A DNA stretch of 64,000 nucleotides from NCBI GenBank assembly GCA_033721235.1, contig JAWWAY010000008.1, forward strand, positions 1 through 64,000, in the 5' to 3' direction. This stretch comes from UBA5078 sp033721235 (GTDB lineage: Bacteria; Pseudomonadota; Gammaproteobacteria; Pseudomonadales; Pseudohongiellaceae). The notes under the pieces were generated by a model. That model worked only from the letters and a program-made list of their open reading frames with translations. It was not told the DNA's origin and did no database searches. Within the stretch, counting starts at the first letter, position 1, and each line of letters begins with the position of its first letter. Of the stretch, positions 1 through 6,576 are shown piece after piece. Made by a program: the position numbers and the translations under genes.

Positions 1-2
1 AG

Positions 3-455
3 GCCTCTAAGCCCGTTACACCCAAGACCGGCGGCGGTGTGTTTAGCTCGGTCGAAATATTCAGCCAAAAAGGGGAAAACGACCCCAAGGGCTCAGCAGA
101 AGCATTAACCTCAGGTGGACAAGATAAGAAAAGCTCTAAGATGAAAGGCACTGGGGTCATTAAATTCCCAGGAGGTCAGGTAAAGTGCATGGTGCGCGCC
201 ATTACCAACGATGAGATGGTGGTTGTTGCAAAAGTCGCGGCAAGCTCCCCTGCCATTCTTGCCCCTATCAAAGCAGACTTGTCTCCCGGGAACGATGCTA
301 GCAGCATTGTGTCGGATATTAGTGGCTTCATCTATAGCCTAGCCGCAATGGAGAAAAAGCCCTCCTCCGAGTTTTTCACCATGCATATTAAGTTTGACTC
401 CAGCGACAAACACACCCGTGAGCAGGTCACTCAGTTTCTACTGAGTAGCGAATAG
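3..455 (+). CDS. Hypothetical protein, 5' end outside the window (possibly PilZ-like)
   Basis: The reading frame is open to the left edge, so this is the C-terminal part of a gene. A GTG at 39 could serve as a start but the frame continues upstream of it without a stop. The first part is polar and low in complexity (many K, S, G, D). The second half reads as a compact alpha/beta domain beginning near FPGGQVKCMVRAI and ending in a helix with HTREQVTQFL. That pattern, a beta strand with charged residues and a final helix beginning 'xREQ', is reminiscent of PilZ domains, but the RxxxR and DxSxxG c-di-GMP motifs are not visible, so the assignment is weak. It lies 5 bp upstream of the DUF938 gene and may be cotranscribed with it. 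Confidence 0.5.
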   Translation, partial: ASKPVTPKTGGGVFSSVEIFSQKGENDPKGSAEALTSGGQDKKSSKMKGTGVIKFPGGQVKCMVRAITNDEMVVVAKVAASSPAILAPIKADLSPGNDASSIVSDISGFIYSLAAMEKKPSSEFFTMHIKFDSSDKHTREQVTQFLLSSE

Positions 456-460
456 CATTC

Positions 461-1048
461 ATGACTCTGCCTTTCAGTCAGTCCTGCGAGAACAATAAGG
501 ACCCTATTCTTAATATTCTCAAGCAATACTTTGACAAGCCTGGCGCCGTTCTAGAAATTGGCGGTGGCACTGGGCAGCATGCGGAGTACTTTGCCCAGCA
601 CATGCCTTGGCTAAAATGGCAAAGCTCGGATGTCCCTAGCAATATCGATACGCTGAACCTAAGGCTTGATGCCGCAGGGCTTGCTCCAGCACTTTGCCTC
701 GATGTTACAGACAGCCCATGGCCAGCCATAAAGGTGAGCTATGTGTTTACGGCTAATAGCCTACATATAATGCCCGAGACCGCTGTCATTGAACTGTTTA
801 AGCATTTAGACAGTGTTCTTCTTCCCTCCGCTCGTCTGTGTGTATACGGTCCATTCAAGTACAAAGGTGAGTTTACGAGCGATAGCAATCAGGCATTTGA
901 TGGCTGGCTTAAAAAGCGGGATCCACGCAGTGGTATTAGAGATTTCGAACTAATAGAGCGCTTAGCCGCCGAAGCGGGCCTCGCATTTACCAATGACCAC
1001 AGTATGCCGGCCAATAATCAATTTCTTAGTTTTACTAAAGAACCCTAG
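461..1048 (+). CDS. DUF938 family SAM-dependent methyltransferase
   Basis: A 195-residue protein starting at ATG 461. The N-terminus has the DUF938 pattern: a short SxSCENNKDPIL leader, then VLEIGGGTGQHAEYF at about residues 31-45. This is motif I of a class I Rossmann methyltransferase. DVPSN after the second strand and the long aromatic segment (VYGPFKYKGEFTSDSN) are typical of the family, which is related to vertebrate METTL26. The substrate of the family is not known to me. The gene follows the edge gene after 5 bp and converges on the membrane-protein gene that ends at 1077, leaving only 28 bp between the two stops. Confidence 0.85.
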   Translation: MTLPFSQSCENNKDPILNILKQYFDKPGAVLEIGGGTGQHAEYFAQHMPWLKWQSSDVPSNIDTLNLRLDAAGLAPALCLDVTDSPWPAIKVSYVFTANSLHIMPETAVIELFKHLDSVLLPSARLCVYGPFKYKGEFTSDSNQAFDGWLKKRDPRSGIRDFELIERLAAEAGLAFTNDHSMPANNQFLSFTKEP

Positions 1049-1076
1049 CTAAATTAGCTTTGAGCTCTATTTTCAG

Positions 1077-1589
1077 CTAGCGGGTTTGAATAAATATTGC
1101 GGTATATAAGAGCAACGATCCCACGATATAGGCTCTTTCCACTCGTTTTCTTCGTATTGCGTTCTCCCTGGCATTACTAATATCAATAATGGCTTGCCGT
1201 ATTAGAAACGTATAGAGCACATAGTACATAAATGGTATGACATGCCTATATAGCGGATAGTCGGAAACGGTGGTTCCAAAAAAAGACAAAAACCAGTCTA
1301 TTTCTGCATATATCCCCCAAAGCCCCAGGCCTGCATTAATAAACATCCAACGAATAGCCTCTTTGCCAAACATCGTGCTGTAAAACAGCAGGTAGATGAG
1401 AATGGCGAAGCCACCGTGAATAAACATAAAGAACAGAGGCGGTCCGTCCGGGGTATAAGCCATGAAAAAACCGGAGGCACCGAACATTAGCGAGTGAATG
1501 AGGAAGAATGGATAAACAAACCAGGGGGATATTTCATCACCCTCTTTGTACTGACGTCCATTGATAGTCATATTGCTTTTTAGCTTCAT
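1077..1589 (-). CDS. Multi-pass inner-membrane protein of unknown function
   Basis: A 170-residue protein. After a polar N-terminus (MKLKSNMTINGRQYKEGDEIS) there are about four or five hydrophobic segments: around residues 23-43, 50-70, 77-95, 112-132 and 150-167. A basic stretch (ENAIRRKRVER) precedes the last one and suggests a cytoplasmic loop. I recognise no family. The frame is uninterrupted, aromatic-rich in its membrane segments and starts at an ATG, which supports a real gene. It is transcribed away from the secreted-protein gene that begins at 1734, so the 144 bp between them should hold divergent promoters. Confidence 0.7.
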   Translation of the reverse strand: MKLKSNMTINGRQYKEGDEISPWFVYPFFLIHSLMFGASGFFMAYTPDGPPLFFMFIHGGFAILIYLLFYSTMFGKEAIRWMFINAGLGLWGIYAEIDWFLSFFGTTVSDYPLYRHVIPFMYYVLYTFLIRQAIIDISNARENAIRRKRVERAYIVGSLLLYTAIFIQTR

Positions 1590-1733
1590 TTCCTTCGACT
1601 CCCACTAAATAGCTTATACATTGTTTAGTTTTTGACCATGTTTTCTGATTTTATAGCTTATAAATGACAACAGCATAATTGTTAGGTAAAGTACTCGTCG
1701 ATAAAGCCTACCAATCCCTATATGGAGAATAGA

Positions 1734-3080
1734 ATGAATAAGACTAAATTGGCCTTGGCCATTAGCGCACTGGGCATGGCTACTGCTCACAGCAGCTATG
1801 CCGCCGAGTTTACCGTTTCAGGCGATATTACTTACGCCTATGATTATTATGCTAGCAATTTAATCGATGTTAGCGACGCCTCTACGTTTACCGTTAAAGT
1901 GATATATGACGAAACAGCGCCGATAGACTATGTTGGTGAGTATACTGGTAGCTACTACGTCCAAGAATATGCCCAATGGCAAAATGCAATAGAATCAATG
2001 GAAGTAGCGGTCTATGACAGTTCTGGCGAAATTATACTGCACAACCTGCTAGAGATTGACGAAGAGAACAGCTACTACTATTACAACTATATACAGAACT
2101 ACCAAATCGACTATACCAATAGCTATAGTGATAATCAGCAATCCTATTTCTATATTCAGGAACAGAACTACAATAGTAGTGCGTATAACTATACCTACGC
2201 ACAGGTGTATTTTTATAAATATGCCCTCGATCTGTTCGATAGCGTTACTGAAGCGCCATTCGTACCGACACAGGAACAACTTGACGATCCAAGCGTTTAC
2301 GGCCACTTCTATTTTGACGACTACGGCTATGATGACCTTACCGGCAACTACTACGAGACTTATTTAGGTGGCGATGTCACTTCCATGAGCGGTGATATAT
2401 TCACCATTGTAGATACCGATGGCGACGGCGTACCGGATTCTGAAGATGCCTTCCCAGACAATGCCAATGAAACGACCGATACTGATGGTGACGGCGTTGG
2501 CGATAATGGTGATGCATTCCCAACTGACCCTAATGAAACTACCGACACCGACGGTGACGGGGTTGGCGACAATGGCGATGCATTCCCAACTGACCCTAAT
2601 GAAACTACCGACACCGACGGTGACGGCGTAGGCGACAATGGCGATGCATTCCCAACTGACCCTAATGAAACGACCGACACTGACGGCGACGGCGTAGGCG
2701 ATAATGGCGATGCGTTCCCAACTGACCCTAATGAGTCTTCAGATTTAGATGGTGACGGTGTAGGTGACAACGCTGACGTAAATGACGCCTCTGATTTGTC
2801 AGCGACTGTTTCTGTAGAAGGAAGTGACTCTGGCGTTGCTAACATTCTATTGGCAGACGGCCAAACGATAGCCGATATCGTTGTAGCCTCCTCTGAAGAA
2901 TGTAAAGCCGGTGCCAAGAATCACGGCAAGTATGTTAGCTGTGTAGGTAAAACGCTAAATGCCTTGCTAGAAGCTGGTCACATCAGCGATGCAGAAAAAG
3001 ATGCCTTACAAAGCACAGTGGCACAAACCTCTGTCGCTAAGCCTGCTTCAAGCGGCTCCAATAAAGGTAAGGGTAAGTAA
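1734..3080 (+). CDS. Secreted protein with thrombospondin type 3 (calcium-binding) repeats
   Basis: About 448 residues from ATG 1734, chosen because GGAG lies about 6 nt upstream. An in-frame ATG at 1722 has no such site. A signal peptide is evident (MNKTKLALAISALG, cleavage after SSYAA). The mature N-terminal region is beta-like and unusually tyrosine-rich: 17 Tyr in about 57 residues around 2070-2240. Next come six DxDGDGxxDxxD-type repeats of 22 residues, four nearly identical, typical of thrombospondin type 3 Ca2+ binding. The C-terminal domain has two cysteines (EECKAGAKNHGKYVSCVGK), then a short helical segment and a basic tail ending GKGK. A surface or extracellular adhesin-like or matrix role is an inference; no catalytic motif is seen. 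A terminator follows at 3127-3155. Confidence 0.85.
   Translation: MNKTKLALAISALGMATAHSSYAAEFTVSGDITYAYDYYASNLIDVSDASTFTVKVIYDETAPIDYVGEYTGSYYVQEYAQWQNAIESMEVAVYDSSGEIILHNLLEIDEENSYYYYNYIQNYQIDYTNSYSDNQQSYFYIQEQNYNSSAYNYTYAQVYFYKYALDLFDSVTEAPFVPTQEQLDDPSVYGHFYFDDYGYDDLTGNYYETYLGGDVTSMSGDIFTIVDTDGDGVPDSEDAFPDNANETTDTDGDGVGDNGDAFPTDPNETTDTDGDGVGDNGDAFPTDPNETTDTDGDGVGDNGDAFPTDPNETTDTDGDGVGDNGDAFPTDPNESSDLDGDGVGDNADVNDASDLSATVSVEGSDSGVANILLADGQTIADIVVASSEECKAGAKNHGKYVSCVGKTLNALLEAGHISDAEKDALQSTVAQTSVAKPASSGSNKGKGK
2412..2801 (+). repeat. Tandem 66-bp repeats encoding Ca2+-binding DGDG units
   Basis: Six consecutive units with a 66-bp period start at about 2412, 2478, 2544, 2610, 2676 and 2742. 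Each encodes one 22-residue unit with the core DTDGDGVGDNGDAF. Units 2-5 differ only by scattered synonymous changes and the last residues, while units 1 and 6 are diverged. The near identity at DNA level suggests recent duplication by slippage or recombination. Confidence 0.9.
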
Positions 3081-3126
3081 GCCCAAGCCCTAAAGTGTAA
3101 GGCGAATGAAGCCAAAGCACTGAAGC

Positions 3127-3155
3127 AAAAAGCCCAGGTTTCCCTGGGCTTTTTT
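3127..3155 (+). terminator. Rho-independent terminator, probably bidirectional
   Basis: A 12-bp perfect stem (AAAAAGCCCAGG, loop TTTC, CCTGGGCTTTTT) followed by T residues. It lies between the secreted-protein gene ending at 3080 and the convergent rlmA gene ending at 3167. The A-run on the left arm gives a U-tract for minus-strand transcripts too. Confidence 0.9.
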
Positions 3156-3166
3156 GTATCTGTAAG

Positions 3167-4027
3167 CTACAACTTACTTAAAACGCGAATATTAATGTCG
3201 ATAGTGACACTCAAAGATTTCAAAGCAGCAGCCCTCTCGCGCCCGTCTACTGGGGCCCTATAATAATGCGGGGTCATTAACAGCAGGTCTTGAATTGTCT
3301 GCTCGTCAGTTAATTGAATAAGCTCTTTCTTTGTATGCTGGCGAACTAAACCGAACCCCTCTGGTAGGCCTTGCCCGTCTTCTCGTGATGGTTTTAGGGT
3401 CGGATACAGAATTTCTCGAAGCTGATGCAGATGCTCAGGCCCGGGCTCTACCTCTATTAATAACCCTCTAGCTGCCAAGACGCGATGAAACTCGTCATAG
3501 CAGGGAAAACCAAACATGCATATAAGCCGATCAATAGAGCTAGCCTCTACCGGCAAGCGAATATTACTCGCCACTATATAGGTAGCGTTCTTATCTGCCT
3601 TAGCCGCAGCCTTTACGGCCCACTTTGAGATATCTAAACCAATCGCATCAACAGTCACATCAGCGCGAGAGTGCAAGAAACGCAAGTAGTAGCCCTCGCC
3701 GCAGCCAGCATCAAGGCAGCTGAACCCAGCTTCGTCTACGCCAGATAGAACAGCGTCACACATGGCATCAGCGACAACATCGTATATACCAGAGCTTAGA
3801 AAACGTTTTCGCGCCGCAACCATTTCTTTGTTGTCGCCGGGCTCTTTGCTGCGTTTGTTTTGAACTGGCAAAAGATTAGCATAGCCTTCCTTAGCCAAAT
3901 CAAAGCAGTGCCCAGACTCACAGCGCAATGACCGCCCTTGTAGGACAAGGCTTGCTCCATCGAAAGGGCAGCATAGGGAAGCTTGTAACTCTGCTTTACG
4001 CAAGGGTAGGCCTATTTTCCACCCCAT
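3167..4027 (-). CDS. rlmA: 23S rRNA (guanine-N1)-methyltransferase RlmA
   Basis: A 286-residue SAM-dependent methyltransferase, predicted to methylate N1 of a guanine in 23S rRNA helix 35 (G745 in E. coli). The N-terminal zinc-binding region is followed by the family signature FDLAKEGYANLLPVQ, a close match to E. coli RlmA. KRSKEPGDNKEMVAARKRFL follows, and SAM motif I is CLDAGCGEGYYL. The zinc site reads C-P-F-D, then C-x3-H, so the second cysteine of the usual CxxC is an aspartate here. The chosen ATG (4027) overlaps the upstream 92-residue membrane-protein gene by 16 bp. A downstream TTG (codon 9) is another possible start. It converges on the terminator at 3127-3155. Confidence 0.9.
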   Translation of the reverse strand: MGWKIGLPLRKAELQASLCCPFDGASLVLQGRSLRCESGHCFDLAKEGYANLLPVQNKRSKEPGDNKEMVAARKRFLSSGIYDVVADAMCDAVLSGVDEAGFSCLDAGCGEGYYLRFLHSRADVTVDAIGLDISKWAVKAAAKADKNATYIVASNIRLPVEASSIDRLICMFGFPCYDEFHRVLAARGLLIEVEPGPEHLHQLREILYPTLKPSREDGQGLPEGFGLVRQHTKKELIQLTDEQTIQDLLLMTPHYYRAPVDGRERAAALKSLSVTIDINIRVLSKL

Positions 4028-4290
4028 ATCTTGGCGACGGCCTTTTCATTGCCCAACGCAGAGACTACAAAACATACAAAGCCTACCAAGAAGAAAACAA
4101 GCGCAGGGATATACGCCCCTACTCCGCCAGCATTAAGACCAAAGTACAAAGAGATGCTCGATAGGAATAGAAATAACACCGATACCGCCAATAGTATTAG
4201 ACGTTGAGAGGGGCGGTAGGTATAGGTGTCGCTGCCTTTTTCAAAGGGGCTAAGTATTGGCTTAAATACGAGCCTGAAAAAATTGCGCAT
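4012..4290 (-). CDS. Small two-helix membrane protein
   Basis: A 92-residue protein with a basic N-terminus (MRNFFRLVFKPILSPFEKG), then YRPSQRLILLAVSVLFLF opening the first transmembrane helix (about 31-52). A second helix lies at about 59-80, and the C-terminus is polar (NEKAVAKIWGGK). It lies directly upstream of rlmA with a 16-bp overlap, suggesting translational coupling. I believe similar small proteins occur next to rlmA in other gammaproteobacteria, but I cannot name the family or its function. Confidence 0.7.
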   Translation of the reverse strand: MRNFFRLVFKPILSPFEKGSDTYTYRPSQRLILLAVSVLFLFLSSISLYFGLNAGGVGAYIPALVFFLVGFVCFVVSALGNEKAVAKIWGGK

Positions 4291-4360
4291 GTTCTACCGT
4301 CCTTCTTCTATGAGTGTATTTCTGCTAAAGAATAGCAGCTCAGCAACTTTTTTTCTTGTA

Positions 4361-5518
4361 CTAGTTTTTCACTTTAAAGGGCAATAATTGTTCGGCACTT
4401 TCTCGATACATTCCACTATGCTTGCGCTCTTGTAGCAGATAGTCTGCTATCGCAGCATCAAAACGTGGGTCGGCTATCCAGTGATTAGAATAGGTAATAA
4501 TTGGCTTAAAGCCGCGCTGAATCTTGTGCTCGCCTTGAGCGCCCGAGTCAAAACTTGCTAGCCCTTTATCTATTGCGTACTCAATTCCCTGATAGTAACA
4601 GGTCTCAAAATGCAGGAACTGATACTCTTCAAGGCAGCCCCAGTATCGCCCATAGAGCCTTGTGTCATCCTTAAAACTAAGTGCCGCCGCAATGCTCTGT
4701 CCATCCTTTTTTGCTACGACCAACAATATGCTATCTGCCATAGTCTCACCTATTCGCGTAAAGAAGGCCTCATTAAGATAGCCTTGCTGTCCGCGAACCT
4801 GATAGGTGCGCTGATAAAAATGATAGAAGCGAGCCCAGTCTTCGGCAGTAATATCTGCTCCCTCGAGCCTGTCAAAACTAATTCCGCTTAGCGACACGCT
4901 CTTGCGTTCCTTCTTAATATTCTTACGTTTGCGAGACGTGAAGCTTTCAAGGAAGTTGTCAAACGACTCATATGAATTGTTATACCAATGAAACTGAGTG
5001 CCCTGCCGCTGGTGAGCCCCTTCGCGTGCGAGCAAATCACTCACACGCTTTTCTGGGAATAGTATGTGCCAGCTACTATTGCCCTGACGCTTAGCTTCCG
5101 CGGCTACCTCTATAAGGATCGCCTTTAAGAGCGCTTGTTCTTGCGAACTTTCTCGCACGAGGACTCTTGTCCCATAGCTAGGGGTAAACGGTATAGAAGT
5201 CAGCAGCTTCGGATAGTAGCGTAGGCCACTTTGGTGATAGGCGTCAGCCCAAGACCAGTCGAATACATACTCGCCATACGAGTGGTGTTTCTTGTAAAGC
5301 GGCATTAAGGCAGCTATCCGCTCCTGCCCCTCTCCATCGTCTTGCCAAACGGCTAAGTGATAGGGTTCCCAGCCTGTATCGGCACTGACACAAGCACTCT
5401 CCTCCAGCGCTGATAGAAACTCATAGCGGAGAAAGGGGCCCGCCCCTTCGGCCAGTGTATTCCAAGCTTCTGCGCCGATCTGACTCACGCTGGTGCAATA
5501 GGCGAAACGCAAATTCAT
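4361..5518 (-). CDS. FemAB-like GNAT acyltransferase family protein (COG3146 type)
   Basis: A 385-residue protein with the pattern of the COG3146 / FemAB_like family (PF04339), annotated as 'peptidogalycan biosynthesis/recognition' proteins. Evidence: GPFLRYEFLSALEESAC near the N-terminus and the central FTSRKRKNIKKERKSV basic helix typical of the family. The C-terminal half contains the GNAT-type strand YGRYWGCLEEYQFLHFE and ends with DSGAQGEHKIQRGFKP. No signal peptide or transmembrane segment is seen. The substrate is unknown; transfer of an amino acid or acyl group is inferred from the fold only. It is transcribed away from the HexR-like regulator, with 206 bp between the two starts. Confidence 0.85.
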   Translation of the reverse strand: MNLRFAYCTSVSQIGAEAWNTLAEGAGPFLRYEFLSALEESACVSADTGWEPYHLAVWQDDGEGQERIAALMPLYKKHHSYGEYVFDWSWADAYHQSGLRYYPKLLTSIPFTPSYGTRVLVRESSQEQALLKAILIEVAAEAKRQGNSSWHILFPEKRVSDLLAREGAHQRQGTQFHWYNNSYESFDNFLESFTSRKRKNIKKERKSVSLSGISFDRLEGADITAEDWARFYHFYQRTYQVRGQQGYLNEAFFTRIGETMADSILLVVAKKDGQSIAAALSFKDDTRLYGRYWGCLEEYQFLHFETCYYQGIEYAIDKGLASFDSGAQGEHKIQRGFKPIITYSNHWIADPRFDAAIADYLLQERKHSGMYRESAEQLLPFKVKN

Positions 5519-5724
5519 AAGGTATCCGTAAAGGGTCGAAATTGCTTCATTCTAAAGCAATAGAGCATACAGCCAAACAAGCGCAATTACTTTCCCGTTG
5601 TCTGCAACTTTCCCCTCTGCATGCTAGTTAACTGCTTGGTTTTCCTGTTATATTCGGATTTAAGGTATAGGCGCCTTTCGAATGGGCGCGCTTCGAAGCA
5701 TTAGCCAAGCAATAGGATGTGACA

Positions 5725-6576
5725 GTGGAGTCTCAGAGCCCCATAAGTAAAATCAAAGAACATCGAGACAGCTTAAGAAAGTCTGAGAGAAAGGTCGCCG
5801 ACTTCATTCTGGATAATAGCGCCGCCATCATCAATATGCGTATCGTAGACGTGGCCTCCAGCGCACAGGTTAGTGAGCCGACAGTACTACGATTTTGTCG
5901 CGCACTTGGCTTTGATGGCTTTCAATCTTTTAAACTTCTTCTAGCACAGCACTTAGGCACCAGCAGCTACTCTCAGTTCTCCGTGGACGATAGAGACACT
6001 GTAGCTGATTTAGGTAATAAGGTGTTTGACTCCACCATCGGATCTCTCATTTCCGTCAGAGATCAACTAGACCCTCAAGTCTTAGAGAAGGCCATAAACG
6101 CGCTTAGCGATGCGGGCCGCGTAGAGTTCTATGGTTTTGGTGCCTCAGGCTCTGTGGCCGCAGATGCGCAACATAAATTCTTTAGGCTTCAGCTTTCTAC
6201 CGCCGCCTACACCGACCCACATATTCAGCTGATGTCAGCAATCTCCCTGGGGGAAAAAGACGTGGTGGTCGCCATTTCGCAATCGGGCAGAACTAAGGCG
6301 CTCATACAGAGTGTGACTCTTGCCATGGAGGCCGGTGCAACAGTGATATGCCTGGCCCCGCAAGGAACACCATTAAGCGAACTCGGCGGCATTGCTATCC
6401 ATGTTAATGTAGAGGAAGACCTGCACGAATTCACACCGGTATCCTCGCGCATAGCTCACCTAGTGGTGATAGATGTACTCGCAATGGGGGTTGCTCGCTA
6501 TCGTAAATCGATGCTTAAAGACCATCTTAAGAACATGAATAAAAACTTAAGAACACTGCGTAACTACAAAAATTAA
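5725..6576 (+). CDS. HexR-like MurR/RpiR family transcriptional regulator
   Basis: About 283 residues. The GTG at 5725 is preferred because AGGA lies 7 nt upstream; a GTG at 5719 is too close to it. An N-terminal HTH_6 domain (SERKVADFILDN, then AQVSEPTVLRFCRALGFDGF) is followed by a SIS sugar-phosphate-binding domain (FGASGSVAADAQHKFFRL, then VVAISQSGRTKALI). The pattern closely follows HexR of Pseudomonas, which senses KDPG and controls central sugar metabolism, but no zwf, edd or glk gene is adjacent. Its stop abuts the stop of the convergent ATP-grasp gene, so no intergenic space remains. Whether it regulates the neighbouring glmU-glmS operon is open. HexR itself is likely, and RpiR family membership is near certain. 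Confidence 0.85.
   Translation: MESQSPISKIKEHRDSLRKSERKVADFILDNSAAIINMRIVDVASSAQVSEPTVLRFCRALGFDGFQSFKLLLAQHLGTSSYSQFSVDDRDTVADLGNKVFDSTIGSLISVRDQLDPQVLEKAINALSDAGRVEFYGFGASGSVAADAQHKFFRLQLSTAAYTDPHIQLMSAISLGEKDVVVAISQSGRTKALIQSVTLAMEAGATVICLAPQGTPLSELGGIAIHVNVEEDLHEFTPVSSRIAHLVVIDVLAMGVARYRKSMLKDHLKNMNKNLRTLRNYKN

Noticed and set aside
2360..2917. 185-residue open frame antisense to the Ca2+-repeat block
   Set aside because: It is produced by the repeat's codon bias (GAT/GAC and GGT/GGC runs read in reverse), giving a low-complexity Ser-Pro repeat. No ribosome-binding site or independent support.
5670..5697. TTCGAA twin motif and GCGCC/GGGCGC upstream of the HexR-like gene
   Set aside because: Short palindromes with poor arms and no match to the HexR operator as I know it; too weak to list.
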